Shown here piece by piece: positions 49,182 through 59,090 of a DNA stretch of 64,000 bases (positions within the stretch are counted from its first letter, which is position 1; every line of letters begins with the position of its first letter). Position numbers and translations under genes: made by a program. The stretch is from Jackrogersella multiformis (taxonomy: Eukaryota > Ascomycota > Sordariomycetes > Xylariales > Hypoxylaceae): positions 1-64,000 of the forward strand of contig CADCXD010000001.1 of assembly GCA_902806575.1 (NCBI GenBank). The letters run 5' to 3'. Under the pieces are notes generated by a model. It was not told the origin of the DNA. It saw only the letters and a program-made list of their open reading frames with translations, and did not search any database.

Positions 49182-50765
49182 ATGTATCTACTACTTGGGA
49201 AACCGATTATTGACCTCGGTACAAAGTTGAAATCCGAAATGCCTTCTGACACTAACGACCTATCAAATGGGGACGTCTCATCCAATGATAACGTCTCAGA
49301 GCACGAATGGCGATCCCGGTGCCTCTCGCGGAATTTGGATTCTTTGTTTGGGGATCCTGCTGAGCCGATCACGCATGAGGATTGCCCGGAATCTACAATC
49401 CCTTCAACTTCTGCAGAACCCGTCCCCCCCTACCAAGATGACCCGGCGTACGGTCTTCAATGGACCAGCGGTAATAGCCCGTTTTCAACTATGCCTGAAT
49501 GGGCCGTCGAGCCAACAATCGGTTCTATCGTCCTAACGCTCCAGAAAGTCATCGATCCGTGTAAACAGTATATCGTCGAACACTTCTGGGACGGGGTATA
49601 CAACAAGGTGTATTCTATCTCATACGACCGAAAACAGTCCATCATGCGTGTATCTCTACCCATATGCCCGAAAATTAAGATCGAGAGTGAAGCCGCAACC
49701 TTGCAGTGGATCTATGAGAACACCAACCTCCCCGTTCCAAAAGTCCAATGTTATGACTCTTCACGTAACAACCCTATAGGATTCGAATGGATCTTGATGG
49801 GACGGATCGACGGAGTACCCCTTTCTCAATGCTGGCACTCCGTCACCCAGGACGCCAAGGAACGCATCGTCAAGCAGGTTGCTGAATATGCCTCCATTGC
49901 CTTTAGGAGCCAGTTTAGGGGCGTCGGTAATTTATATCCTTCGCAAACGCATGAACCTCGATTAGGCGAGATGGCCTCGATGGTGCTCTTCTAGGACGAG
50001 CGCGCCAGTATACGTCATCATAGGATACCTTTCCGTACTGCGCTCAAATGGACCAAACGCCGTCTCCGACTCATTTCAGCCGACCTTCGGTTGAAAACAC
50101 AAGAAACGACCGACCAAGGCCATCATAAGACCGCCACCAGAATGCTGACGCTCGTCGGCCGTCTCCGAGAACTGGAGGATAGGTTTTTTCCGACTCCCGA
50201 ACTTGAATCCGGCCAGGGCATGGTTCACGATGAGGACGAGGAGTCGACTGGCGAGGAAGAGAACCTCGCCGACGAGAGAAAAAAGCCTCGTGAACCAACC
50301 ATGCTTTGGCATGATAACATTTCTCTCGACAATATCCTCGTCGATGAAACCGGAATGCTCTGTGGCATTATTGGTTGGGAGTGTGTTTCTTGTCTCCCCC
50401 TTTACGAAGCTTGCCAATTTCCTGCCTTTCTGCAACAAGCGCGAGACCGGCCAGCTGAGCCGTTAACTCCTCATAGAGTTACTCGAGAACAATCAAGCAG
50501 CGACCAGGACCTCCAGAGCTACGGCAGAAAATTAAAGGAACACCACGTAACCCTACTACGTCAACTCTTCATTTCCGAGATGACGAATTTATGTCCCGGA
50601 TGGGTTGACATCTTTAACAACCGGAGATATCTAAGGGACTACGAAGCTGCGGTGCAGAACTGTGATAATGAGCTCGCATACAAGATGGTTGAGATGTGGG
50701 TAGATGCTGTAGAGAAGGGGGGTGATTCTGACCCCTGGCATCTTCACCAACGTCTCATGGAATGA
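49182..50765 (+). pseudogene. APH-type phosphotransferase, interrupted
   Basis: One continuous reading frame of about 527 codons interrupted by a single in-frame TAG at 49992-49994. Upstream are an acidic N-terminal extension and an APH-type N-lobe; downstream is the C-lobe. The first ATG is 49182; another at 49239 may be the real start. Fungal APH relatives usually have a Phe-Trp-Gly-Asp-like stretch here, so the TAG most simply derives from TGG. Two catalytic positions are also changed: the Brenner loop reads HDNISLDNILVD (expected HDD, the catalytic Asp now Asn) and the metal-binding segment reads IIGWE (expected IIDWE). This fits a dead gene. A pseudokinase with readthrough is the alternative. 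A 68-bp intron ending at the TAG was tested and breaks the frame. Confidence 0.75.
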
Positions 50766-51010
50766 TTTGATTTGGTCTGGTGATGCTAACCTAGTGTTTT
50801 AATATCGCGGCATATCAATGGCGTCTTACTTTATAGCTTGGAACTTCACGTTAGTGACGAGGATAAGTCTACCAGGATAGGATTGAGTTCATTATGTCTA
50901 AAATGAAATCTGCCATTGTATCAACTCTACACTAGGTTAGACGCCAACAATAATAAATTCTAGACTTCCATTCGAACCAAATGCTATTTAAACCAAACGA
51001 AACCTACCGG
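50766..51010. other. Convergent 3' region
   Basis: 245 bases between the APH-like pseudogene and the acidic protein gene; no feature recognised. Confidence 0.6.
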
Positions 51011-52183
51011 TTAGGATGTACACAAATACGACCAAAGCCTGCCCATCGCCGTTTGTCTTCTTCGAGGCCTATCCTCTTTAACGGCAAGAAGGAACTCAAG
51101 AAAATCATCCGACAGGTATGCGTCATCTGTGTCCCGAATGAGCGTAGCCGTATAGCGACAAGTCTCGACTGCTTTCGCATGTTGGAAGATGTGGTCGTAA
51201 CCATCATCTTTACCCGCATGAATCTTACCTGAGTGTTCAACCATGCCGGTAGGGTCGACTTCACTTACCTCTGGACTATCGAAAGTGCTATAACTAGTAC
51301 TTTTCTTGAGATCTTTTTCGGAATCTCTCTCGAAGTTTCTATCCAAGTTACCCTCGACATCGATCTCACCGCTGTCCTCGCCGTGGATTTCCACATCTGC
51401 AACGTTCTCGATGTTACGTGTATCACTTTCGATGTTCACGGGGTCGCTCACATCGATCTCGCTATCATCTACCTCGGGTAGCCCAATCTCGGTTTGCACC
51501 CCTTTGATTTCCGTAACTTCTTTCTTATCTTCTTTCTGCTCTAAAAATTGGGTTTCTTCTTCATCTTTTTTCCCTTCCTCCTCCTCTTTATTGCCGAGAT
51601 CTGCACCTTGGGCTTCACACGACTCCTCTAGCTTTCCCCTGACATCTTCAGAGTCAACTTCTTTTGCCCTAACGCATGTAATAAGGGGTGGTGTCTCCTG
51701 CGAAGGAATTTCAACATGTTTTAGTGCTTGCCTTTGCTGATAGTGGTTATAAATCTCCTCGTGCCAAGTTTGGCAATTCGACCCGGCCAAGGGTGGCACC
51801 AATGCGTCAATATCCTCCTTGGTGCACTCCGGAAGGGTTTTCAAGTTCTGTAGCTTGTCCGCAGTGTCTACTTCTCTAACGAACTCCTTTTCTGCCTTAT
51901 CCTCGACATGACACTCTTCGGATCGTCTCGACTGTGATCTACACGCGAACGGTAAACCTGCTACGACCAAAGTTGACGTCTCGTGTTGGCAATTGACAGC
52001 GGCACAAAAATATACTAAGCCTTTTTCAGACTTGCAACCACACGTATGATAAAGTACGATGGCCTGGCAGCCAGCAGCCGTTGCACTTGGAAGGGTTTGT
52101 CCATCGTTATCACTAGGCAAGAGGCTGACCATTGGGATTTTGCCCGCCAGCTTCAACGGGGTAGGCGCTAATGTGGTCGACAT
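51011..52183 (-). CDS. Acidic protein with Cys-rich N-terminus, unknown
   Basis: Single exon of 390 residues from the ATG at 52183 (an in-frame TTG at 52195 is ignored). Residues about 35-60 contain YHTCGCKSEKGLVYFC and NCQHE, possibly a small metal site. Residues about 165-330 are very rich in Glu/Asp (KEEEEGKKDEEET-type runs and VDDSEIDVSD), probably disordered. The C-terminal 60 residues are more ordered (DAYLSDDFLEFLLAVK) and then basic (EDRPRRRQTAMGRLW). No family is recognised. It is followed on the same strand by the amidoligase and terpene synthase genes, which may be coincidence. The long frame and composition shift support a real gene. Confidence 0.65.
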   Translation of the reverse strand: MSTTLAPTPLKLAGKIPMVSLLPSDNDGQTLPSATAAGCQAIVLYHTCGCKSEKGLVYFCAAVNCQHETSTLVVAGLPFACRSQSRRSEECHVEDKAEKEFVREVDTADKLQNLKTLPECTKEDIDALVPPLAGSNCQTWHEEIYNHYQQRQALKHVEIPSQETPPLITCVRAKEVDSEDVRGKLEESCEAQGADLGNKEEEEGKKDEEETQFLEQKEDKKEVTEIKGVQTEIGLPEVDDSEIDVSDPVNIESDTRNIENVADVEIHGEDSGEIDVEGNLDRNFERDSEKDLKKSTSYSTFDSPEVSEVDPTGMVEHSGKIHAGKDDGYDHIFQHAKAVETCRYTATLIRDTDDAYLSDDFLEFLLAVKEDRPRRRQTAMGRLWSYLCTS

Positions 52184-52799
52184 CTTGGTTGGCAAGCCTG
52201 CTTGCTCTTGTATATTCTGTCAGTTGGAAGTATGAATTATCTTGTCTGCTCAGTCGAGTTGCAGTGCCGTCCGCCAACCTGAAGTGACTTGAGATTTTAT
52301 AGCTGACACGAGAGAAACTATCGGTGGTTGAACTTGTAGTCGATGAATAGGATTTTATCTTTGGAGATCGAATCTTTTAATAACATTGTTCTGGACAATA
52401 ATAAAGGCATTGATCTCCTTTATTAAATTTCGTACGACTAGTTAGATAACATATCATCGTGTCCTTAACTCAATGCATTGATTCTGTATGGCGTTGTTCG
52501 CTATTGTCTTATCCCTTCTTTGTTCTCTTTGCATGAGGCGATCTAGCTCCACGAAGGGGTGACTGAAGGTTTAATTAATGATTCTAGCTTAATTAACTAG
52601 AGGTGCGAATTTCAAACGCTATTCCAATGATTCGCTTCTTCGCGTACGCTAATACATAACTTGAGAAATAAATGGGACATAAGTTGGCTCTAATCCTAAT
52701 CTCGGCCATTAACTTCGCCAGGTCTGTGATGATTCCGTTCCAAACCAGGCTGAAAACGAAGTCAAGGTGCCGAGGATATTTTCACAGTGGTATATCTCC
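52184..52799. other. Intergenic, no feature seen
   Basis: Upstream of the acidic protein gene and downstream of the amidoligase gene. Moderately AT-rich. No motif array and no open frame of note. Confidence 0.6.
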
Positions 52800-54437
52800 C
52801 TAAGTCGTTCTGTTTCTCTCCGGCAGCTGGGTAACATAATCATACCAGAAGGGATAATCATCCTCTAGGTCCAGGATTATGAGCATCCATTGCCAGCTAT
52901 CTAGCCAAGGATCAGTCGTCTCTCTCCGGAAAACCCGGTCTCGCAAATGCTGTTTCCATCTGGGTTTCATGGCACGATACTCGTGTGCGATCAGTTGGAG
53001 CTTTTCCTTGTACTCGGGTACAGACTTTGAGGCTATCTGGACTAAGCCTGCTGTGATCCGAATCCATTTCCAAGCGAGATCATCGTCCATCGTACTCTGG
53101 AAATGGCGAAATTCGATAGTGCTATGGTCATTCTCTCGGTTGTATATAGCTAGAGCCAGTCGCCGATTCATGAAATTCGCATTAGTATCGGATAACAGTT
53201 CAGCGAGTTCGCACATGTCCCTTGCCCCGAAAATGGTCGAGATCCATGTCTTCTCCAGGGCCGAGAACTGCTTCGGGAGGCCGTCTGGAGCATCAGATTC
53301 CGCAAGGTCAGATTTTGTCTGGGATGAGACCGAATCCCTTCGACTTGGTTCTACTCTGTCTACGGGGGAGTCGTCCACGGCAACGGATTCTTCTATGGTA
53401 GCTTCCTCCTGGAGTGAAGCTTCTGGTTCCTCCTTGTCTCTTAAAGATTCATCTGCATTACTGGGTTCTGTGATGTCCGTCTTCTTGCGGGCTGATACTA
53501 GGTCTTCATGTCTTGATTCGCTTGTCACCTCGTCCTCATCCCCTTGGGTATCCCTATCATCGCAGACATTTTCCCGCTCAGGTTCATCTTCATTCCCAGA
53601 GACATGCTCATCTTTTGGGTCACTCCTATCTTGAGGAGTGTCTTTGCTCTCGGCAATCCCTTCGTTCTCGAGAACCTCCTTGTCCTCGGTAGTTTCTTCA
53701 TCCTCGGGAGCCTCCGCGCTCTCGGGGATCTCCTTGTCTTCGTCCTCGGGAACTTCGTTGTCTTCAAGTGACTCGTCTGTAGAGTCGGATTCTACCATGT
53801 GGAACTTTGTTCGGGCCAAGAGCGAATATTTTCGGATTGGTGCATGTGATACCAATCCCCGATCCTGGTTACAAAGAGAGAAGAGGCATGGCTCTAGAAG
53901 CCAGCCTAGGATAGCTGCCTTCTTGGCGGTTTCTAAGTCGAGCCCGCTCTTGGTCCCGATATGGACGTGGAGTGCGGCAGTTTGAGTAGTCGAGGGCACA
54001 AATTTATCGGCAATTCTGGTGTTTGTAGGAGAACCGCCGTTTCTGATCGCGGCGAGAGCAGCTTTGAACTCAGAGCACCCTTGATTATCGAAGTCAAGGG
54101 CGCGAGTGGAAAGTTCCATGCCAACTGCGACCTTCCCCTCGGCTTCTGTCCGGGCTGTCTCCCTGAGGTTAAGAACAACAGAACTATCTCCGGAGAAGCA
54201 GTAGTAGTCTTTCCACTCCCTTTGATCAAGAGGCATACCACCTGGGTACCGATAAGCTGTGCCGCTATATTTGCTCCATTTTCCACTGATACAAGCACAA
54301 GGCAAAGAGTGCGGCAGGTTTTTCAAGAAGAGCGCTGCCATGGCCTGGTATGTTTCCGAGTTGCTTTCATGTTTCTTGTTGGTAGTGATGGCAAATTCTA
54401 GCTCTGCTCCGAAGGTCAACGCCGCGTCTGAGGCCAT
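52800..54437 (-). CDS. Putative amidoligase with acidic insert
   Basis: Single exon of 545 residues from an ATG. Residues 9-15 (FGAELEF), 106-116 (GMELSTRALDF), 157-161 (HVHIG) and 439-449 (STIEFRHFQST) match the conserved strands and metal/ATP residues of the putative amidoligase family (glutamine-synthetase/ATP-grasp-type COOH-NH2 ligases). Bacterial members form amide bonds on peptides or wall components; fungal members are abundant but uncharacterised. Residues 216-390 are an extended Glu/Asp/Ser-rich insert with imperfect ED-x-E-V/I-P/L-E units, between the two halves of the fold. It lacks the compact length of simple family members. No transmembrane segment or signal peptide is seen. 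The family call is good; the substrate is unknown. Confidence 0.78.
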   Translation of the reverse strand: MASDAALTFGAELEFAITTNKKHESNSETYQAMAALFLKNLPHSLPCACISGKWSKYSGTAYRYPGGMPLDQREWKDYYCFSGDSSVVLNLRETARTEAEGKVAVGMELSTRALDFDNQGCSEFKAALAAIRNGGSPTNTRIADKFVPSTTQTAALHVHIGTKSGLDLETAKKAAILGWLLEPCLFSLCNQDRGLVSHAPIRKYSLLARTKFHMVESDSTDESLEDNEVPEDEDKEIPESAEAPEDEETTEDKEVLENEGIAESKDTPQDRSDPKDEHVSGNEDEPERENVCDDRDTQGDEDEVTSESRHEDLVSARKKTDITEPSNADESLRDKEEPEASLQEEATIEESVAVDDSPVDRVEPSRRDSVSSQTKSDLAESDAPDGLPKQFSALEKTWISTIFGARDMCELAELLSDTNANFMNRRLALAIYNRENDHSTIEFRHFQSTMDDDLAWKWIRITAGLVQIASKSVPEYKEKLQLIAHEYRAMKPRWKQHLRDRVFRRETTDPWLDSWQWMLIILDLEDDYPFWYDYVTQLPERNRTT

Positions 54438-54939
54438 GATTAAAACGAGTGGATAAATTGCTAATTGGCATTTGAATTTATGGCCAGATGCTGTAAAATA
54501 TGTGCGCGATAGGGGCGATATTAGATGATGCTATAAAGGTGAAGGACTAAAGGGGGGACGAGAAATAAAGATAAAGTCTTTTACCTTTTGGATATTGGAA
54601 AAGTTGAAGTCTATTTTGATTCTTACCGGGAAGGTAATTACTATGTACATTAGGTTACTTAGGTACCTAAGGTAAGTATATTCTTCTTAGAGTAGAAGTT
54701 AAAGGGGGGAGGTCTGGAGATATAATAGGAAGGTCCGCTCTATTGATTCACTTACATACCTATGTACATTTAGGTATGTACATACCTTAGGTAGGTAGGT
54801 ATGTATATAGATATTGAAGATCGAAGGCTATGTACACCCGTTCCTTCAAATTTTAATATCGATACCTACCTAGGTAGGTACCTATGCCTCCATCATACCT
54901 TAGGTATACGTAGTACTAAATAACTACCTAGGTAGGTAC
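54438..54939. promoter_or_regulatory. Upstream region of amidoligase with CCTAGG array
   Basis: Contains a dense TACCTAGGTA array at about 54650-54940, directly after the terpene synthase stop codon. The first 150 bases are the presumed amidoligase promoter. Confidence 0.65.
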
Positions 54940-54940
54940 C
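54645..54940. repeat. TACCTAGGTA-type motif array
   Basis: Repeated ACCTAGGTAGGTACC, TACCTAAGGTA and GTATGTACATAC words, partly palindromic, reaching the terpene synthase stop codon. Confidence 0.87.
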
Positions 54941-56274
54941 TACAATGGTATAAGATAGCTTCCGTCTTCCTGTTCGTATTCTTTCACACCAAATCTCCTT
55001 GAGTTCATAAAGAACTTGAAGCATCCGGTTTGAAACGTTTCAAATGCCCTGATAAACATGCCAACCTGCTCTTGGACTCTATCATCATACCTGCGTCCCT
55101 TAGCCCGAAGCGACGCGGCCGCGGCGTCGAATTTCCTAGCTGAAGAGTACATCTGCTCCACCAGTTCGTGCACGATCGAATCCAGAGACCTCCCGGACTC
55201 CGCTATCATGATGGGTACCAGATTCGTCGGGGTAACTTCTTTCTAGAATTTACTCAGCATCTATAGAAACTAGATTTCTGCTAGGTAGGCTGTAGGTAGG
55301 CTGTAGGTAGGCAGGTGGGAAGAGGTACGTACCATCTCCTTCTTCAACGAGTACAAGTCGTTGCAGCTAGTCGCGTCGTTCAGATGATCCAACACATATA
55401 TAATGAAGAGTATTAGTATACTCACAGGAGCGGTTGGAAGCTAGCTTCGAGGCGCATAACCCTCACTTCTTCACACCAGGCGAGATCGTCGATTAAGGAT
55501 ATGTTGTTCACATACTGATGTAGGGTACAATAAGGGAATACAGCACCAACACCATGGCGATATGTCCAATATTCCTCGATACTTGGGAGGGTTCCAGAGA
55601 GTCGGTAGGTTTGCTCTAAAGCGTTTGCCTCGATGAATTCTTGAACGTCATCGGCAAGTTTGCCGAGGTCGACCTGACCCGGGACAGCCGCCGTCACCCT
55701 CGGCGCAAATGCTTCAAAAGCAGCAAATTCCTGCGGTACCTGGGGTGGCTTAGCACCCGAGATGAGCTTGTAATTGTCTTGGAAGAAATGGTACCGCATA
55801 TACGCAATTGAATCTTGCCTGAGTTTCGTGGCAGCATCAAAATCCGAGGCAAAATCCGGCGTCTCGTGGTCGATCTCCTTATCAATTGTATCATCGAAGA
55901 TGAAGAAGACCATAGAAATCAAAGCCATTGTCTTTAACTGTTCTATTCCCGCGCCTGGGTAGCACCTAGGAATTGCAGAGTGTTTAATAGGTATTGGTCA
56001 TAATTAGGTAGTTAGGTATTAAATCAGCTTGGGCACACTCAAAACCACCAACTTACAGTGATGCGAACCAACCAAGGTCGATTGCCTTTGTCTTCTTTCG
56101 GACCTTCTCGTTCTTGACATAATCTTCTATTTTCTCATCAACAAATATCCTCAGCTCCTCGCAGTGAGGGTTGAGCCCAGATGTCCAATTCGCATAGATC
56201 GGTCTCAAATCTGGAACCTGGAGTAATTTTCCTTGCAAACCCCTGAGGGCTGCTACCCCCTCACTTTCGAACAT
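54940..56274 (-). CDS. Class I terpene (sesquiterpene) synthase
   Basis: Four exons on the minus strand: 56274-56057, 55965-55426, 55366-55333 and 55242-54940, giving 364 residues. All introns (91, 59 and 90 bp) are GT-AG and frame-consistent. Residues 97-101 read DDTID, the Asp-rich metal motif. Residues 255-263 read NDLYSLKKE, the full NSE/DTE motif, split across the junction into the 34-bp third exon. Length, motif spacing (about 158 residues) and a C-terminal RRF segment suit fungal pentalenene/aristolochene-type cyclases that ionise farnesyl diphosphate. The product cannot be predicted. No P450 or transporter lies in the window beside it. Intron 3 holds three TAGGTAGGCTG units. Confidence 0.87.
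55283..55316. repeat. 11-bp tandem repeat within intron 3
   Basis: Three copies of TAGGTAGGCTG (last imperfect) inside the third intron of the terpene synthase gene. Related to the intergenic TACCTAGGTA word. Confidence 0.85.
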
Positions 56275-57511
56275 ATTTAAATATTAAATATCTAGCGAGG
56301 CTATCCAGGTAAGACCTTGCCGAATAAATTGCTGCGAGGGCAGAAGAATGATGGATGCTACTTCGATCTTCGGCGCACAATATGAGCACCATCGACTCAT
56401 ATCTCTCGAGGGTCTTATATATAGATAGCTCTTGGGTTTTTTTATTTTTTTTTGGAGCGTCTCCGCATATCTCTTATTTGCTGCACTATATTATCCGCTA
56501 CGTTCGGGCCGTGCTATCTTCGACGAGGTTCGTTTGGAATTATCGACGATTTCGGTGGAGTCTAATTAGCAAGGGAGGCTCGGCGACGTGGCACTGCATT
56601 GTACAGTGGCCAATAAACAGAAGGGAATAGGTATAATTTGAAAACAGTGAATATGGTTCCAAGGTATATAAGCTCTTATACGAAAAGGTATTGGGAAATA
56701 ATAGTCGACGTGGTAGAATTACCTACCTAGACCAACCTAGCATCACTCTTTACCAAGGTACATCCCTACTTAACCTTAGGTAGGTAGTCTACCAAACCTT
56801 GTCATTTATGTCGGGTCCCATATTAGCATTTAGCCTTGGTTAACTCACGTTCATGGACTATTCCTTAAATTATTACTTGCTTACCGGTACATAAAAATAA
56901 AAAGCCTGTATTATAAAGTAACGTTTAACATGTTATTATATAAGCTAGTTTTGTTTAAAACTTAAGGAAATTATTAATATACGAGAATATAACTTTTTAT
57001 CGTTATATTTTTATTAATTACTTTTATTAATATTTAATAAAATATTTAATATATTTATAAATTATTAAAATAATATATTATTAAATAAGTTTCGACGAGA
57101 AAATATAATTTAATAATTAAATTAAAATAAAGGTATTATTAAAAACAAATAATAATCACTTACTTAACTAATATCTGTGACAAAATAAAGATGTATTTAA
57201 TTAAATATATCGAATTAAAGTTTAGCAGTTAAAAGCAGCGAGAAAGCTAAGACATACCGTTAGCCACTTAGGTTAGCTTAGGAAATTGAGCGACAGCAAC
57301 AATAGCTATTGTTGAAAGATTGTAGTTAAACAAATTGATTGTTGATAGCAGAAGTGACTTTATAAGTACTGTTAAACCTGAATGGTTAATAATAGGAAGG
57401 ATATTTGACACTTACATTCTCGCTTTCGGCGTTAGTAAACTTGTATCACAACCATAAAATACCTACCTCTAGATCGAGCATTGTACCATTATTACTACGG
57501 CTTTCGCCAAG
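56275..57511. other. Intergenic with AT-rich RIP-like islet
   Basis: Upstream of the terpene synthase. Holds a T-rich tract at about 56430-56452, a small CCTAGG cluster at 56720-56790 and an AT-rich islet at 56890-57200 resembling the left block. A 91-codon frame at 56355-56630 lacks family features and runs through the T tract, so it is not called. Confidence 0.7.
56890..57200. repeat. Isolated RIP-like AT-rich islet
   Basis: About 310 bp of nearly pure A/T with sparse CG and few CA/TG, sharply bounded by normal sequence. Probably a decayed transposon remnant between genes. It shows no match to the 165-bp element. Confidence 0.7.
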
Positions 57512-57955
57512 ATGTGTGAGTTTAGTGGCACGAGATTTCCTTGCGGTTGTCTCACATGGAGGGGTAGCGGGTATAAGTATTGCGCAAAGCGAGGTAAAGG
57601 ATGTAAGACGAAGATATTTCGACTTTACGAATGGCAAACTTTCTGCCCGGACTCTCGTAAGGGGTTGAAAGGTAAGAAAAAATATGATGATCGTGTTGTG
57701 CTCCCGAAATGTTGCGCCCATCTCGAGAAATCGAAACTCGCGGCTCTCTGCCTCAAATGCAACTCAACTCCCGACGCAGAGAACGATCTTCGTTGCTATT
57801 GTTCTCAGCATATGATTTGCACATCAGCCCATGCTGAGGCAAACATAGAGAAGGAATTCGAAAGGTTTGTGGATCTTTGGCCGCACAGCTTACGGGCTAG
57901 ATACTTTCGAAGGAGGCAGGATACGGCGGCACGAGATTGTGGTTGGTCTTTGTAG
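57512..57955 (+). CDS. Small Cys-rich protein, unknown
   Basis: Single exon of 147 residues from an ATG in good context. Cysteines are paired: FPCGCLTW, KYCAKRGKGC, TFC, KCCAH, ALCLKC, RCYCSQH and MIC. This suggests a small zinc-binding fold (several CxC and CxxC pairs), not a secreted effector, because no signal peptide precedes them. The C-terminal 40 residues are a basic amphipathic segment (EKEFERFVDLWPHSLRARYF). No named family is recognised. Its start resembles the CGC stretch of the acidic protein at 51011-52183 only at the level of a short motif. Confidence 0.65.
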   Translation: MCEFSGTRFPCGCLTWRGSGYKYCAKRGKGCKTKIFRLYEWQTFCPDSRKGLKGKKKYDDRVVLPKCCAHLEKSKLAALCLKCNSTPDAENDLRCYCSQHMICTSAHAEANIEKEFERFVDLWPHSLRARYFRRRQDTAARDCGWSL

Positions 57956-58299
57956 TTTGTTTCTATTGTTTCCGTTGTTTCCATTGTTTCTCGGTTACTG
58001 TTTCGATTGTTTCTATGAATAGCGGCTTGCAAGGTAGACAAGGAGGGGTATCTAGGTAGGTAACTACACGTGTAGTGTAGATGGTAAAACAATATGGATT
58101 GTGGCATGATTCGTAGCGGGTAAGCTATTGTTTTGAGTCATATTGATATTTAGTTTGGTCAAACCAATAAGTCACGATCAAAAATAAATTAACCTTAACA
58201 TGTTGTACCTATAGTGAATGACGATGATGATGAATATAAGGGTGAACACGTGACTCGTATTAAGCTTAGAGGTTAAAAACCTGGTGGCATGTGAATGAT

Positions 58300-58450
58300 G
58301 TATACCTACCTAGGTACGTACCTACCTACACTAAGTAGGTAATCAGAACTACACTAGTGTACATATGTAGGATCCTAATTCTGGTAACTGCTCCGAGGGA
58401 TTGGTAACTTTCAGTGAGACACTATACTTAGTACCTAACTAGTACTGAGT
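58300..58450. repeat. TACCTAGGTA-type motif cluster
   Basis: TACCTACCTAGGTACGTACC and AGTACTGAGTACCTAGTAG words in the long intergenic region. Confidence 0.8.
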
Positions 58451-59032
58451 ACCTAGTAGTAGTTCGAATGACGCAAAGCCGGGCAGCCGGGTAAGAGAAT
58501 GTCGGTCATCGGTACTTCAGATTACCGCGACCTTATGCTACCCGGGTTTTACCTGGGTTTTAGCGGGAAGTGGCATTATGCTATTGGGTAAGCTCAAAAT
58601 AAGGTTCGTTTTTAGGCAATTGGATTATGACCTAGGTACCGTCCGTAATACCGAGCGAACCCTCGCTTTTACTCTTGAATCCGCCACGCCGGTGTAGTAA
58701 AGATGTAATAAAGATGAAATCAAAGGGGTGGCCCCGGACGGGGATCTAGATCGCCTACTAATACTTAGGTAGATAAATACCTATACATGTACCTAATGAT
58801 TAATCTAGGTACCTAGTGTAGGTCATTATCTTAAGTATTAGGTACTCCGATGTCACTTTCGGATGGCGAGAATGCGCGAAGGAGGAGATTGGATGGCATA
58901 AACCTTTTAAATAGTAGCCAAGTCTTCTTTCTAAGATTTTCTTTCGTTCCAGTCATGCAGATGCAGATATCTACCTAATTCTAAATTCTATTTATTCAGG
59001 AATTTATTTATTTTGTTTCACATCCAGCTACC

Positions 59033-59090
59033 CGCTACCCGCAACCTGCAGCCCTCAAGCCGCAACCCGCAACCCGCAACCATCATCCTT
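59033..59090. repeat. CCGCAACC short tandem repeat
   Basis: Repeated ACCCGCAACC-type units (about four) upstream of the 7TM gene. Confidence 0.8.

Noticed and set aside
49927..49994. A 68-bp intron ending in CTCTTCTAG that would remove the TAG in the APH-like gene
   Set aside because: It would shift the frame (phase 1 donor, phase 0 continuation) and remove sequence matching the kinase family.
56355..56630. 91-codon frame upstream of the terpene synthase
   Set aside because: It runs through a T-rich tract giving a Phe run and has no family resemblance; more likely promoter DNA.
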